From the NCBI GenBank assembly GCA_020632575.1, contig JACKFH010000004.1:244964-308963 (forward strand): DNA of 64,000 nucleotides, read 5' to 3'. The position numbers were made by a program, and so were the translations under genes. Below the pieces are notes generated by a model, which searched no databases, had not been told where the DNA came from, and saw only the letters and a program-made list of their open reading frames with translations. The stretch is from Candidatus Omnitrophota bacterium. Lineage in GTDB: Bacteria > Hinthialibacterota > Hinthialibacteria > OLB16. This document shows, piece by piece, positions 50,773-60,361 of the stretch (positions within the stretch are counted from its first letter, which is position 1; each line of letters begins with the position of its first letter).

Positions 50773-51231
50773 ATGTTGACAGGACTCGCGAAATCAAGAG
50801 TGAAAAAGGTCCTCGACCAATTTGAGGAAACAACGCTCGTTCCGATTGTTCCGGGAGAAGGGGAAAAATGGTGTGTCTCGGTCGCCAAGTCGATTGAAAC
50901 GACGCACGAGGAAATTAAGCGGACTTTGGAGGAGCACCAGGATGCTTACGCGCGAATTCTCGACGAGGATCCTGGCCTCTCGGCACGAGTTAGGGAACTT
51001 CGCGGAAAAGAGAGTGAGAGCGTCGAACAACTGATCGCATTTCTTGGGAAGACCCAATTCGCCGAGGCGAGAGTTAAACAAACCTCAGAAAATAGCTGGG
51101 AGCCGACCACCGACTTGGAGGTTCTTCGAGGTGATATCCTGGATTGGATCACAACGACCCGCGCGCTCCACGAGGAGATAGAGACTTGGTATGTGGAGGC
51201 ATTCTATCGTGAGCGCGGTGAACCAGGTTGA
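50773..51231 (+). CDS. Hypothetical helical protein (152 residues)
   Basis: The ATG at 50773 has a strong GGGAGGAG ribosome site. The protein is acidic and helical, with stretches of heptad-like character (HEEIKRTLEEHQDAYARIL, WITTTRALHEEIETWYVEAF). No signal peptide or membrane segment. No family recognised. The upstream palindrome matches those of the BON, PRC-barrel and CHAD genes, so it is probably co-regulated with that group. Cytosolic. Confidence 0.65.
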   Translation: MLTGLAKSRVKKVLDQFEETTLVPIVPGEGEKWCVSVAKSIETTHEEIKRTLEEHQDAYARILDEDPGLSARVRELRGKESESVEQLIAFLGKTQFAEARVKQTSENSWEPTTDLEVLRGDILDWITTTRALHEEIETWYVEAFYRERGEPG

Positions 51232-51325
51232 TTTTCGATTCTCCGGTCGGGATTTAACCCACCGATTTCAGATCATCTCATCCTCCGTTTTTCATCCCCT
51301 CCCATTCTGCTAGGGTCCCTTGAAC

Positions 51326-51345
51326 CGAGGTCCAGATGGACCTCG
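51326..51345. promoter_or_regulatory. Perfect 9-bp inverted repeat before the heparinase-like gene
   Basis: CGAGGTCCA (51326-51334) and TGGACCTCG (51337-51345) are exact reverse complements around GA, ending 16 bp before the ATG at 51362. It could be an operator, or an mRNA hairpin close to the ribosome site. Confidence 0.6.
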
Positions 51346-51361
51346 AGAAGGGAACTCTGGA

Positions 51362-54300
51362 ATGCGTATTGTTATCTTCCTTTTGCTTGGTCAAATTCTC
51401 ACGATCGCTGGATCGTGGGCGGCGGATGAACCGGATCGTCGAGAACAGTCCATTGAAGCCATCATCCATGGCGAGGGCTTGATGCCCTGGCAGGAGCCGG
51501 GGGTTTCCGAAAAAGAGAAAGCCTTTCGCGTGAAGATCGAAGAGCGTAAGACCGCGATGCTCCAGAGGCGAGATCAGGTTGAAAGACCAACTCTCATCCC
51601 GCAAGAAGCCCTCGATCGAGTTCGCGCGAAGGCGGAAGAGGACGATTCCGTTCGCGGTTGGATCCAGAGCAGCGTCAACCTGGCCGATTACCTGATCGAC
51701 CAAGGAACGGAATATGTGGTGAAGATGATCCCCGAACTCACTCCATGTAATTCGTATGGATTTACCTGTCCTCATTGTGTGGGAAAGAAATCCCAAGAGG
51801 CAGTGGGGAGTCGCTTGATTGAATGGAGCTACCGCGATCCCGACCACATCGCCTGCGAAGCGTGCGGGCAGACCTATCCCTGTGAGGATTACCCCGAAAC
51901 AACGACCCTCCAAGCGCCTCGATCCGGCCAATCCTTCACTTACTTCATGAACCCAAAGGAGAAAGCCAATCCGGAAAACAGAACCGGCGAACTCGCCTAT
52001 CACTGGGTCGGATACCCCGTTCACATGAGCTTCAGCGGAATGGTCCGCGAGAAGAAGATCACCTTCATGAAGGGCGCTCTGAATTCCCTCGCCTTCGCAT
52101 ATGCCTTCACCGGCGATTCGAAGTACGCCGAGAAGACCAAGGAGGTCCTTCTTCGTTTCGCGGAGTGTTACCCGAACTGGCTCTACCACGACTACTGGGA
52201 CACCATCGCGGATTGCGACCCGATGTACGCCGCGTGGCATGACAAAAGCCTTCCCCTTGAATGGAAACGTCACCTTTCCGCCAACGCCTATCGAGGCGAC
52301 ACATTGGAAAAGGCCGCCATGCTCCAAACCTATTGGGGGTGCGGCCGGATTCATCCCAGCACCGATGGAATCAGCGGTCTCAATATGATTTGCGTTGCTT
52401 ACGATCTCGTTGCGGAGGCCAAGAAAGAGGATGGATCGTCGGTCTGGAACGAGGAGGAAAAACTTAAAGTCGAAAGAGATTTCATCCTCGAATATGTGAT
52501 TGGCGCCGAACCGTTTGTCGGCGGCGAGGGTCGCGCGGATGAGGACAACAACAAAGCGCCCCGTGTCTACAATGCCCAAGCGGCGGTTGCGAAGTGCCTC
52601 GGGATCCCGGAACTCGCCGATGTTGCAATCCGCGGTTATGAGATTGTGCGCGACAACTCCTTCCTTTATGACGGGATGAGCACCGAAAGCCCCTCATATA
52701 CAAACATGTATCTGTCGCAACTCATCGCGATCCCTGAGACCTTGTATGGTTTCAAATGGCCGAAGGACTTCGAACCTCGAAAGGGAGTCTATGACCCCTA
52801 CGCCAATGATAAGCGGCTCGAATTGATGTACCGGGCGGTCCTCGATCAGCTCGATCCCCATTACCACTACCTCCCGCTCTCCGACACCCATGTCGATAGC
52901 GGTCCCAGCCGTCACATCATCGAGTACGGTCTCAAGCGATTTCCCGAATACTTTTCCGGAAAATACCCAGCGATCACCGGCGGTGGAGCGCCCGATCAGT
53001 TCGCTCTTTTCTACCTGGACCGGAAAGAACTCGAGAACAACCAACCCTTCCATCTGCCCGAGATTTATTTTCCAGCTTGGATGACCTCCATATTTCGCCA
53101 GGGTCGAGCCGATACGGGCTCCGTTTTGTCGCTTGTCTTCAACCCGAAAGGCGGACACCGTCACCAGGACAACCTCTCGCTGTACTATTTCGCCAACGGG
53201 AACGGTGTTCTCGGGGACCAAGGATACGTGGGGGACATGCCCATTAACCGCTGGATTCGGAGCACCAAGAGTCACAACCTGGTCGTCGTGGATGATTCGG
53301 ATCAGATTTTTTATGGGGACGAAGAACGAGTCCCGGCCCTCAACTTATTAGCGACTTCTCCGAAAGTCTCATTCATCGAAGCGGAGTCGAAAGCGTATCC
53401 GCAATGTTCCGAATATCGGAGACTGGCGGTTTTCATTAAAGGGCCGCATGACCAAACTTTAACCGTGGACTTCTTCCGAGTAAGTGGTGGAAATCGGCAC
53501 GATTACCGTCTCTACAGCGAACTTGCCTCCTCCGATGGAACCGGCGAACTTCGCTTTGAAGGGATCGAGTTTCCCCAAGAACCTCCCTTGCCCGAAGTCG
53601 GTTCGAGTTTGGAGGAGGCGGACATCTATGGCCTGCGCGATCTTCGAACCGTTCAACCCTCGGACGCGAACTGGAGAGCCATCTGGGAAGAGAATGGGAA
53701 AGCCTTCCGATTTTGGAATCTATCCGAGGCCGATGAGGTGACCGCCTCGAACGCTCCGGGACAACGCAGTCGGGAAGAGATCGGGAGGCGAGTTCGATAC
53801 CTGGATGTCACCCGCAAGGGGACCGATCTGAACAGCCTGTTTGTCGGCGTCCATGAACCCACCGCTCCGGATGGCGGATTCATCTTGGAAAACGCGAAGC
53901 GGCTGGAAGTCCCCGATGAGGCGGGCCCCGACGCCGCAGTGGTCCGGATCGAAACCAATTGGGGCGCCTACACTCTGTTCAATGAATTCGAGAATGAGGC
54001 GCTAGTCGATGGATTCAAATTCAAGGGCAAGCTCGGGATTCATTGCGAACCCATGGAGGGCGCGGAGTGGATCCTCGCCTCCTCCGCCGAAACCTTTCTC
54101 TCGAAAGATGGAAATCTGGGCTTCGAAGGGCATGAGCCATCGGCGCTTGTGAACATTGAATCCTCCGACAGCACACAAATCGAGACCTCGGAGACGATTC
54201 CGGATGGTCTGATCGAATGCCCGGATGGATTCCAAAACTACTTTCTGGCCAATGATGGCTCTTTCAATACGGGATATCCAATCAATTCGATTTCAGGGAA

Positions 54301-54388
54301 GACGGTAACGTTTGATCGGTTTGAAGTTCCAGAACTGGAAAAGGGACAATTGCCGAACCTCATTTTCGCTGAACGAGATGGCAAATGA
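51362..54388 (+). CDS. Exported heparinase II/III-like polysaccharide lyase family protein
   Basis: 1008 residues from ATG 51362 (GAAGGGA ribosome site; earlier frame is intergenic). Signal peptide: RIVIFLLLGQILTIAGSWA. Near residues 130-175 are two CxxC pairs (TCPHC and CEAC) forming a zinc-ribbon-like element usual in such lyases. An alpha-toroid region (about 180-530) contains TYWGCGRIHPSTDGIS and YDGMSTESPSYTNMYL; the C-terminal beta-sandwich contains GGHRHQDNLSLYYF and GNGVLGDQGY, the Heparinase_II_III signature. The Asn/His/Tyr of the beta-elimination site are likely here, but were not assigned. The glycan is probably an acidic (uronic acid) polysaccharide, in line with the nearby sulfatase and GH2 genes. 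It ends convergently with the DM13 gene. Confidence 0.85.
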   Translation: MRIVIFLLLGQILTIAGSWAADEPDRREQSIEAIIHGEGLMPWQEPGVSEKEKAFRVKIEERKTAMLQRRDQVERPTLIPQEALDRVRAKAEEDDSVRGWIQSSVNLADYLIDQGTEYVVKMIPELTPCNSYGFTCPHCVGKKSQEAVGSRLIEWSYRDPDHIACEACGQTYPCEDYPETTTLQAPRSGQSFTYFMNPKEKANPENRTGELAYHWVGYPVHMSFSGMVREKKITFMKGALNSLAFAYAFTGDSKYAEKTKEVLLRFAECYPNWLYHDYWDTIADCDPMYAAWHDKSLPLEWKRHLSANAYRGDTLEKAAMLQTYWGCGRIHPSTDGISGLNMICVAYDLVAEAKKEDGSSVWNEEEKLKVERDFILEYVIGAEPFVGGEGRADEDNNKAPRVYNAQAAVAKCLGIPELADVAIRGYEIVRDNSFLYDGMSTESPSYTNMYLSQLIAIPETLYGFKWPKDFEPRKGVYDPYANDKRLELMYRAVLDQLDPHYHYLPLSDTHVDSGPSRHIIEYGLKRFPEYFSGKYPAITGGGAPDQFALFYLDRKELENNQPFHLPEIYFPAWMTSIFRQGRADTGSVLSLVFNPKGGHRHQDNLSLYYFANGNGVLGDQGYVGDMPINRWIRSTKSHNLVVVDDSDQIFYGDEERVPALNLLATSPKVSFIEAESKAYPQCSEYRRLAVFIKGPHDQTLTVDFFRVSGGNRHDYRLYSELASSDGTGELRFEGIEFPQEPPLPEVGSSLEEADIYGLRDLRTVQPSDANWRAIWEENGKAFRFWNLSEADEVTASNAPGQRSREEIGRRVRYLDVTRKGTDLNSLFVGVHEPTAPDGGFILENAKRLEVPDEAGPDAAVVRIETNWGAYTLFNEFENEALVDGFKFKGKLGIHCEPMEGAEWILASSAETFLSKDGNLGFEGHEPSALVNIESSDSTQIETSETIPDGLIECPDGFQNYFLANDGSFNTGYPINSISGKTVTFDRFEVPELEKGQLPNLIFAERDGK

Positions 54389-54400
54389 GACGAATCGATA

Positions 54401-54928
54401 TTACTGAGGAACAAACTTTCCTGAGCCAAAATCGACTCCCGCCAGACGACACCACACCGAAACATGGGTGTAGGGTTGAATCGTGACACCCTCGGGGAGT
54501 TCGATGTCCTGAGTCACTCCGACATAAGGTTCCGCACTGTTGTTGGAAAAATCGAAAATGGATAAACCCGCCGCCCCCTCCTGGTTGGTGAACCCGCTGT
54601 CCCCTGAGGCGGTGACCAAATAAACATGGACATCCGGGCCATTGTTGAGGTAGGAAAAATTCTCGAGCCGAATGGAAGTGGCGCTGGTCACAATGGCGGT
54701 CCCTGAAACTCCATAAGTTGGGCTCATTGGTTGCAGGGTGGCTACCCAGCCCACCTGAGTTCCGGTTGCTTCAGCGACTTGGGATGCTTGCCATTGGGCG
54801 ACAAAAGCGAAAATGTCTCGCCCGTCGATGGTTTCATTCCCATCCAAATCGGCGTCGATCTGGGCTATCGCTGAACCCGAAATCGTAACGAGAAAAATGA
54901 AAAGGAGAATTCTTGGAGTTTTCATCAC
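54401..54928 (-). CDS. Exported DM13-domain protein with N-terminal dockerin-like module
   Basis: 175 residues. Signal peptide RILLFIFLVTISGSAIA, then one dockerin-like half (DLDGNETIDGRDIFAFVAQW). The C-terminal part has the DM13 pattern: GTAIVTSATSIRLENFSYL, PDVHVYLVTASG, YVGVTQDIELPEGV and VSVWCRLAGVDFGSG, with the conserved Cys. DM13 domains are predicted to act in redox or electron-transfer extracellular modification in animals and bacteria. It is third in a minus-strand series after GH2 and sulfatase (56 bp after the sulfatase). Confidence 0.8.
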   Translation of the reverse strand: MMKTPRILLFIFLVTISGSAIAQIDADLDGNETIDGRDIFAFVAQWQASQVAEATGTQVGWVATLQPMSPTYGVSGTAIVTSATSIRLENFSYLNNGPDVHVYLVTASGDSGFTNQEGAAGLSIFDFSNNSAEPYVGVTQDIELPEGVTIQPYTHVSVWCRLAGVDFGSGKFVPQ

Positions 54929-54983
54929 AATGACTTCATCATACGCACAGTTTAGGAATCATGGAACCATGAATTTCTATTCC

Positions 54984-56426
54984 TCATGAATTTGGGTTCG
55001 GCTTCGGCATTTGAGCGTCCACCCGATCCCGCCACACTTTTAGATCATTCATTAGTTCTGAAGTTTTCTCGGGGTTCTCCTTTGAAAGGTCTTTCGATTC
55101 GGAGAGATCCTCGGCCAGATTGAACAGTTCGACTTTCTCATCCTCGAAGTGTTCGATCAGTTTCCAATCCCCCTTTCGGATGGCGGAGCAAGGCGTTGTC
55201 TTCGGGGCGAAGTAATAGTGGGGGTAATGGAAATAGAGTGCACGATCCTCCAGAGATCCATCGGGATCATTCAACAGCGAAACAAGACTCACCCCATCTT
55301 GAACCTCCCTTGCGTCGGCGGAAATCTCGATTCCAGTGAGGTCGAGGAGGGTGGGGTAGAAATCGACCGAGGAGACTTGGGTGTCGCACTCGACACCGGA
55401 GGGAGTCAGGCCGGGAACCTTCGCGATGAAGGGGACCCGGATGCCGCCCTCATAGAGCGAACCCTTGCCCGAGCGGAGTGGAAAGTTGTCAGTCACCACG
55501 CCTGTGTTCCGATAGGGGAAGACAAATCCTCCATTGTCGGATGCGAAGATGACGATCGTATTTTCTGAGATCCCGAGAGTCTCCAACTTCTCCAGAATCC
55601 TGCCTACATTTTTGTCGAGGGTGCTCACCATCGCCGCGTAGATTGGGTTCTGGTGTTTGTATTCCGGCTTCAGTTTCTTTCGATACGCCTCGACATCCGC
55701 TTCCGGCGCCTCGATCGGGGTGTGGACAGAGTGATAGGCCATGTAAAGAAAGAAAGGCGATTCTCTGGGACGTTCGATGAAGGCCAACGCCTCGTCAGTC
55801 AGTCGATTGGTCAAGTATTCCCCGGCTTTCCCGCCCTCGAGGTGGGGGACATACCGGATCTCCTCATGAAAGGGGCCACGATAGGGGAAGAAGAATGTGG
55901 CGGGAGCTCCCCAATGAGTGCCGCCGATGTTCCAATCGAATCCCTGAGTTTCGGGATAATGATTGGCGTCGCCCAGGTGCCATTTGCCGATATGCGCCGT
56001 TTCATAACCCGCCTCCTTGAAGGCTTCTGCCAGGGTGTGCTCGGCGAGAGGAAGGTTGGGTTCGGACTCGGCCGGGATCATCTTCCGGTCCATGGGGGGA
56101 TTGATCGCCGCCTCCGACCAGATGGTCATGTGGAGCCGGGCCGGGTGTTTGCCGGTCATGATTGAGGCTCGAGTCGGGGTGCAGACTGGCGAGGCGGAGT
56201 AAGCCTGAGTGAACCGAACTCCAGAATCGGCAAGACGGTCGATGTTGGGCGTCTCGTGGTAATCCCCGCCATAACAAGCGAGGTCGGCCCAACCCAAATC
56301 ATCCGCAAGAATGAACACGACATTCATCGGCGAATCCTTTGCCTCTACGGGTTGAGCCCAACCGGCACACAGGATCAATGCGGTGAATTGGAGGATAATA
56401 ATGGACGATGGAAGTGAACGATTCAT
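54984..56426 (-). CDS. Exported type I sulfatase (formylglycine-dependent)
   Basis: 480 residues from ATG 56426 (GAGG ribosome site). A signal peptide (PSSIIILQFTALILCAGW) is followed by the metal site FILADDLGWADLACYGG. The formylglycine motif is Cys-Thr-Pro-Thr-Arg (CTPTRASIMTGKHPARLH), with GKWHLGD, SDNGG and the second half of the metal site. It belongs to the arylsulfatase A/iduronate sulfatase-like group and needs a maturase to form formylglycine, not seen in the window. It probably removes sulfate from an oligosaccharide in the periplasm. It follows the GH2 gene by 82 bp and is probably in the same operon. Confidence 0.95.
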   Translation of the reverse strand: MNRSLPSSIIILQFTALILCAGWAQPVEAKDSPMNVVFILADDLGWADLACYGGDYHETPNIDRLADSGVRFTQAYSASPVCTPTRASIMTGKHPARLHMTIWSEAAINPPMDRKMIPAESEPNLPLAEHTLAEAFKEAGYETAHIGKWHLGDANHYPETQGFDWNIGGTHWGAPATFFFPYRGPFHEEIRYVPHLEGGKAGEYLTNRLTDEALAFIERPRESPFFLYMAYHSVHTPIEAPEADVEAYRKKLKPEYKHQNPIYAAMVSTLDKNVGRILEKLETLGISENTIVIFASDNGGFVFPYRNTGVVTDNFPLRSGKGSLYEGGIRVPFIAKVPGLTPSGVECDTQVSSVDFYPTLLDLTGIEISADAREVQDGVSLVSLLNDPDGSLEDRALYFHYPHYYFAPKTTPCSAIRKGDWKLIEHFEDEKVELFNLAEDLSESKDLSKENPEKTSELMNDLKVWRDRVDAQMPKPNPNS

Positions 56427-56508
56427 CGGAAAACCTCGACAGTTCTTTTCTTTGGACTCACGGGAGGCCGATTTAAACACAGCTGAACGGATTCAAGAAC
56501 CGCCCAAC

Positions 56509-59500
56509 TTAATGGAGCAAATTCCTTTCGGAGTAAATCTCCGCCTTCGAGTTGGGGCGATTCGGACCGTCAGCCTTCAATTGATCTTTTTCAAAGGGCT
56601 CATTGGTAGGCGTCTCCCAGAAATTAAGAAACTCCACGAGATCCGGAGAGTTGACCGTCCCATCGCGGCTGAAATCCGAACGACTCGTTTCAGGAGACTG
56701 GCCGATTGGTTCCAGCCAACCGTTCGAAAAGACAAAGAGATCCTTCCAATCGATCGTTCCATCCGGATGAAGATCGGGTGTCGGACGGAAGGGATCGATC
56801 TCGACGCCCAGGTTGGTCAGGAAAGTTGAAACCAAGGCGAGATTCTTCGGTGACATCTCGGTCCTCAACCAGCACAGGACAATTCGAGTGTTTCCGATAT
56901 CATAAGAACTTAAACCGGAAAGAGGTGTCGGTGGGTTCTCCCGTTGGGATCGAAGGATCGCGGAGGTCCGGGTTGTCTCCGCCTCGAAGACAAGCCCTCT
57001 CCAATCGAAATCGGGGGCGACCAAGAAATCCTCCCGATCACTCGGACTGCCATCCACCACCACTCCCGCTTCGATCACCGATCTCGCAGTGAGATATCCC
57101 TCGATCCAATACGTCGTTTCCGGATAAACCCCATCCATCAACTCGCCCTGAGGAACCAGGAAGGGATGATCGGCCGCTTCGATTTGGATCGACTCTGGAA
57201 GGAGCGAGCCCAACAGATCTGCTCCTTCTTGATTCAATCCCCAGAGTACAACCGTTCTTGCCTGGTCCGTTCCGCTTTGAAGGAGGCCGCTCAAGAAAGG
57301 TATGCCAATCGTGTCCAGCCAATCGGAATCCGATCCGTCGATCAGCACAATTTCATCCCCCTCCGGATTGGTCACCACGCCCAAACCATTCAACAAATGC
57401 TCGAGGTCCGATCCTTGCGGCCCGTGGTAAGCGGCGGCGTCCAATGGCGAGGGAATCGAACTTCCCAAGTCATCCAGCGCCCGCGCGAGGAGTTGGAGGG
57501 CGATCGGGTGAGTCCTGGATTTTTCTCCAAGTTTGAGGTGAGAGACAATCATTCTGCCCATGCCAATCGGCAGGTCGATCAGTACGGCGCCGCCGCAACC
57601 CGACACAATCGGGGTCCTCGCATTCCCCATCGCCAGGTCTCGAGTCCATCCGGTGAGAAGTGAGGAATCCGTCCCCCAATCGCGAAGGTCGGCTTCATCC
57701 AGCGATTGTGTGATGGGGTGGCTCCCATTCAAATAAGCGAACCAAGAGCCCGGGAGATCCGAGTAACCCAACTCATAACTTCCGGCATAGGGGGGCAGCG
57801 CCTCCGGATTTCCCTCAAGAACCAATGCCCGTCCGCCTTCGCGGACAAACTGAAGCAGTCGCGACCGTTCTTGGTCATCAATTTCCGCGCTCGGTCCGAT
57901 GATCAGAATCTGATCGGTAGCTGGTGCAGTGAGTGTGGGACCCTTGTGTATGGTCCTCCCGTTGATTCCGAGACGATCGAGAGAGAGTTCTCCACCCGGA
58001 TCGAAAACGACCAAATCCGTTCCGTCAACGCTTTCAAGAGAAGTCGTATCGGGCCACACCTCGATGGGATATTCCCGCGACGCATGGAGGATTTCTCCCT
58101 CCCAAAGTTCGACTCGATAGTTGCCCTCTTGCGTCTGATTCACACTTGGGAGCTCGAAAGAAATCTCCACCTCCGCATCCGCCGCGGGAGGAATTGCCAC
58201 TCGGTCCGTTCCACTACTGACAGTTTCACCCGCGAGATGGAAGGACCAGTCAAGCGTGAAGGTGACTCCCCGCGGCAAATCGTTGACCGCATAGAAATGA
58301 CGGTCCAATGATTCGCCACCGAAAAAGTGGTCGTCCCTTTCGACTGGAACCAGCGTCACCGGAGTCATGGATTTTTGGATGGCTTTCCCGACCGGGTTGA
58401 GAATGTAATCGGGAAGACTCGGATCGGCGCCGGCGTTGAAAGTCCTGGAGTAGGGGCCGATCTTCTCCGGTTTGGGTCCGGGCGATTCCAGATTTTCGTA
58501 CTCGATCGGATCCCCGGAAAACTCAAGCGGCTCGAGACCGTACCAAGCCAAATTGAAGGGGCAGATGTGTTCGGCCCAGAGCCGATAGTTTTCGAGCAGC
58601 CAAGTCAGGAAATCGGCGGTCGACTCCAGCATCCCCTGGTAGGAAAGGTACGCCTCAGGTCCCCTCCAGTCGCAGACATCCTTCGGTTCGACATAAAACA
58701 TCGGCCCCGCCTCGCCGATCGAAATCGCGGTGTCGAGCGATCTCCAAAACTCGAGCGACTCGCCGAACTGCGGGCCGGGATAGTGAAAGCTGATCACATC
58801 GAAAACGCCGTACCCGTCGAAATCCCCTTCCGCATACAGGGGACGAGTCCCGTCCAGATGATTCACCAGGTCGGCAAGACGACCCATTTCTGCTCTGTAT
58901 TCGTCCATGCCATCCAGCTCGTCATAGGGGTCGAGGTTGCTGCCCGGAATGATTTCGTTGGCAAGGGACCACATGACCGCGCTCGGATGGTTCCGATCGC
59001 GCAAGAGAATCCTTTCCCACTGTTCTCGGAGTCTCCGCCATCCTTTGTCGGAGTAGAGAAGGTCGGTCGCGCTCCCCCATTGCGCGCTCTCCCCAATGAT
59101 CATCAGTCCCATCTCATCGGCCAAGTCGAGAAAGTATTCGGGATAGACCTGAGCATGGAGTCGAATGCAATTGAGGTTGGACTCTTGCGCCAATTGAAAC
59201 CACTCGCGAGCATACTCCGGAGACTGGTAGGAGATTCCCATCCAATGCCAGGAGTCCGCTAGCAATCGGGTCTTGACGCCATTCAAATAGAACTTCCCAT
59301 CGATCAACTCAAACTCTCGAAAACCAAATCGGGTGGTGACCGAATCCACTTCATCCTCACCCAAGAGGAGCCGAGTCTCCAACCGATAGAGGAAGGGATG
59401 TTGTGGAGACCAGAGTTCCGCATCGCCCCAATCCAATCGAATCTCTTTCGTGGCCGATCCAGAGAGGGAAACTGAAACCTCGCCCGCCTCCCCGGAAAGG

Positions 59501-60228
59501 ACCGAGTGGCCCGAAGAGGCCTCAAAGATTTCGTAGGCGATCCGGGGATTGAGGTTGAGGCCCGTGTCGTTTTTTACCTCGAAGGTCAGAGAGGCGGTGG
59601 AGTCCCGAACCGAGGTTTGGATCTTTGGCGGACCCAGTCGGACAGAGGGACGACGGACTAAAGAGACATCGCCCCAAATCCCAGCGTTCTCGCGCCCCCA
59701 AAAGGAGCCGTGCGGGGCCGGAATCCGACCATGCTCTCCCTCTCCCAAAAGAAGTGAGGATTCGACTCCCGCCACAATGGTGTCAGTCTCCCCCGGGGAA
59801 ACGAGGCCAGTGAGGTCGAATTCGAAGGGGAGAAATCCATCGAAATTCTCGCCCACTCGGATACCATTTAGAAACACAACCGTGTGAAGGTGACTGGCCT
59901 CGAAACGGAGAAAGATCCTCCCATCTGTCCAATCCTCGGGGATGGTGACCTCACGGCGGTGCCAGGCCGCCAGGGCTTCGTCCCAAGACTCAGGATAACT
60001 TGGGAAATGACGGAAATCCGGTCCGTTCCCATTGGTGAACCCGTTGCCGTTGAACGCGCTGGGGATGCGGATCGGCGTTTCCTCCCAGCCGCTCATCGGG
60101 GGTGAGTCCTCCAGGCGATCGGTCCGGGTCTGGATCTCCCAAAGACCGTTCAGAGACAACCTGTCCTCGGCCATCGAAACTGTTGGGACCAAGGCCAAAA
60201 GGAGAATGAATGATATAGCAGGCTTCAT
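56509..60228 (-). CDS. Exported glycoside hydrolase family 2 enzyme with C-terminal dockerin
   Basis: 1239 residues from ATG 60228 (GTG at 60234 is the alternative). Signal peptide KPAISFILLLALVPTVSMA. The N-terminal jelly-roll and Ig-like domains lead to the TIM barrel with YFLDLADEMGLMIIGES, the acid/base Glu in SLANEIIPG and the probable nucleophile in ISIGEAGPMF. It could be a beta-galactosidase, glucuronidase or mannosidase. A long C-terminal region (GATase-like or beta-rich, from about residue 700) precedes a complete dockerin: HPDGTIDWKDLFVFSNGW and DFSRDGTVNSPDLVEFLNFW. It is divergent from the FecCD gene and first in a three-gene minus series. Confidence 0.9.
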   Translation of the reverse strand: MKPAISFILLLALVPTVSMAEDRLSLNGLWEIQTRTDRLEDSPPMSGWEETPIRIPSAFNGNGFTNGNGPDFRHFPSYPESWDEALAAWHRREVTIPEDWTDGRIFLRFEASHLHTVVFLNGIRVGENFDGFLPFEFDLTGLVSPGETDTIVAGVESSLLLGEGEHGRIPAPHGSFWGRENAGIWGDVSLVRRPSVRLGPPKIQTSVRDSTASLTFEVKNDTGLNLNPRIAYEIFEASSGHSVLSGEAGEVSVSLSGSATKEIRLDWGDAELWSPQHPFLYRLETRLLLGEDEVDSVTTRFGFREFELIDGKFYLNGVKTRLLADSWHWMGISYQSPEYAREWFQLAQESNLNCIRLHAQVYPEYFLDLADEMGLMIIGESAQWGSATDLLYSDKGWRRLREQWERILLRDRNHPSAVMWSLANEIIPGSNLDPYDELDGMDEYRAEMGRLADLVNHLDGTRPLYAEGDFDGYGVFDVISFHYPGPQFGESLEFWRSLDTAISIGEAGPMFYVEPKDVCDWRGPEAYLSYQGMLESTADFLTWLLENYRLWAEHICPFNLAWYGLEPLEFSGDPIEYENLESPGPKPEKIGPYSRTFNAGADPSLPDYILNPVGKAIQKSMTPVTLVPVERDDHFFGGESLDRHFYAVNDLPRGVTFTLDWSFHLAGETVSSGTDRVAIPPAADAEVEISFELPSVNQTQEGNYRVELWEGEILHASREYPIEVWPDTTSLESVDGTDLVVFDPGGELSLDRLGINGRTIHKGPTLTAPATDQILIIGPSAEIDDQERSRLLQFVREGGRALVLEGNPEALPPYAGSYELGYSDLPGSWFAYLNGSHPITQSLDEADLRDWGTDSSLLTGWTRDLAMGNARTPIVSGCGGAVLIDLPIGMGRMIVSHLKLGEKSRTHPIALQLLARALDDLGSSIPSPLDAAAYHGPQGSDLEHLLNGLGVVTNPEGDEIVLIDGSDSDWLDTIGIPFLSGLLQSGTDQARTVVLWGLNQEGADLLGSLLPESIQIEAADHPFLVPQGELMDGVYPETTYWIEGYLTARSVIEAGVVVDGSPSDREDFLVAPDFDWRGLVFEAETTRTSAILRSQRENPPTPLSGLSSYDIGNTRIVLCWLRTEMSPKNLALVSTFLTNLGVEIDPFRPTPDLHPDGTIDWKDLFVFSNGWLEPIGQSPETSRSDFSRDGTVNSPDLVEFLNFWETPTNEPFEKDQLKADGPNRPNSKAEIYSERNLLH

Positions 60229-60361
60229 TTTCACCCGGATTTCTTATCATGCGGGTGAGGGGAAGGGAAGCGAACAGCGGATCGCCGGTGGTCTTCTCAA
60301 GGGAGGCCCGAAAAGGATAGCCTTTCCCGACGCTCTAGATGCGGAAAACCTTGACTTCCCA

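Noticed and set aside
50585..50833. Small minus-strand frame in the divergent region
   Set aside because: No ribosome site, and overlaps the beginning of the plus-strand 152-residue gene.
60235..60361. Possible cobalamin or heme riboswitch before the permease
   Set aside because: No B12-box or other known riboswitch core could be found in the 127-bp gap; only plain GC-rich sequence is present.
60032..60361. Upstream part of the long frame containing the FecCD permease
   Set aside because: It runs antisense through the GH2 gene start; the permease itself begins at 60362.
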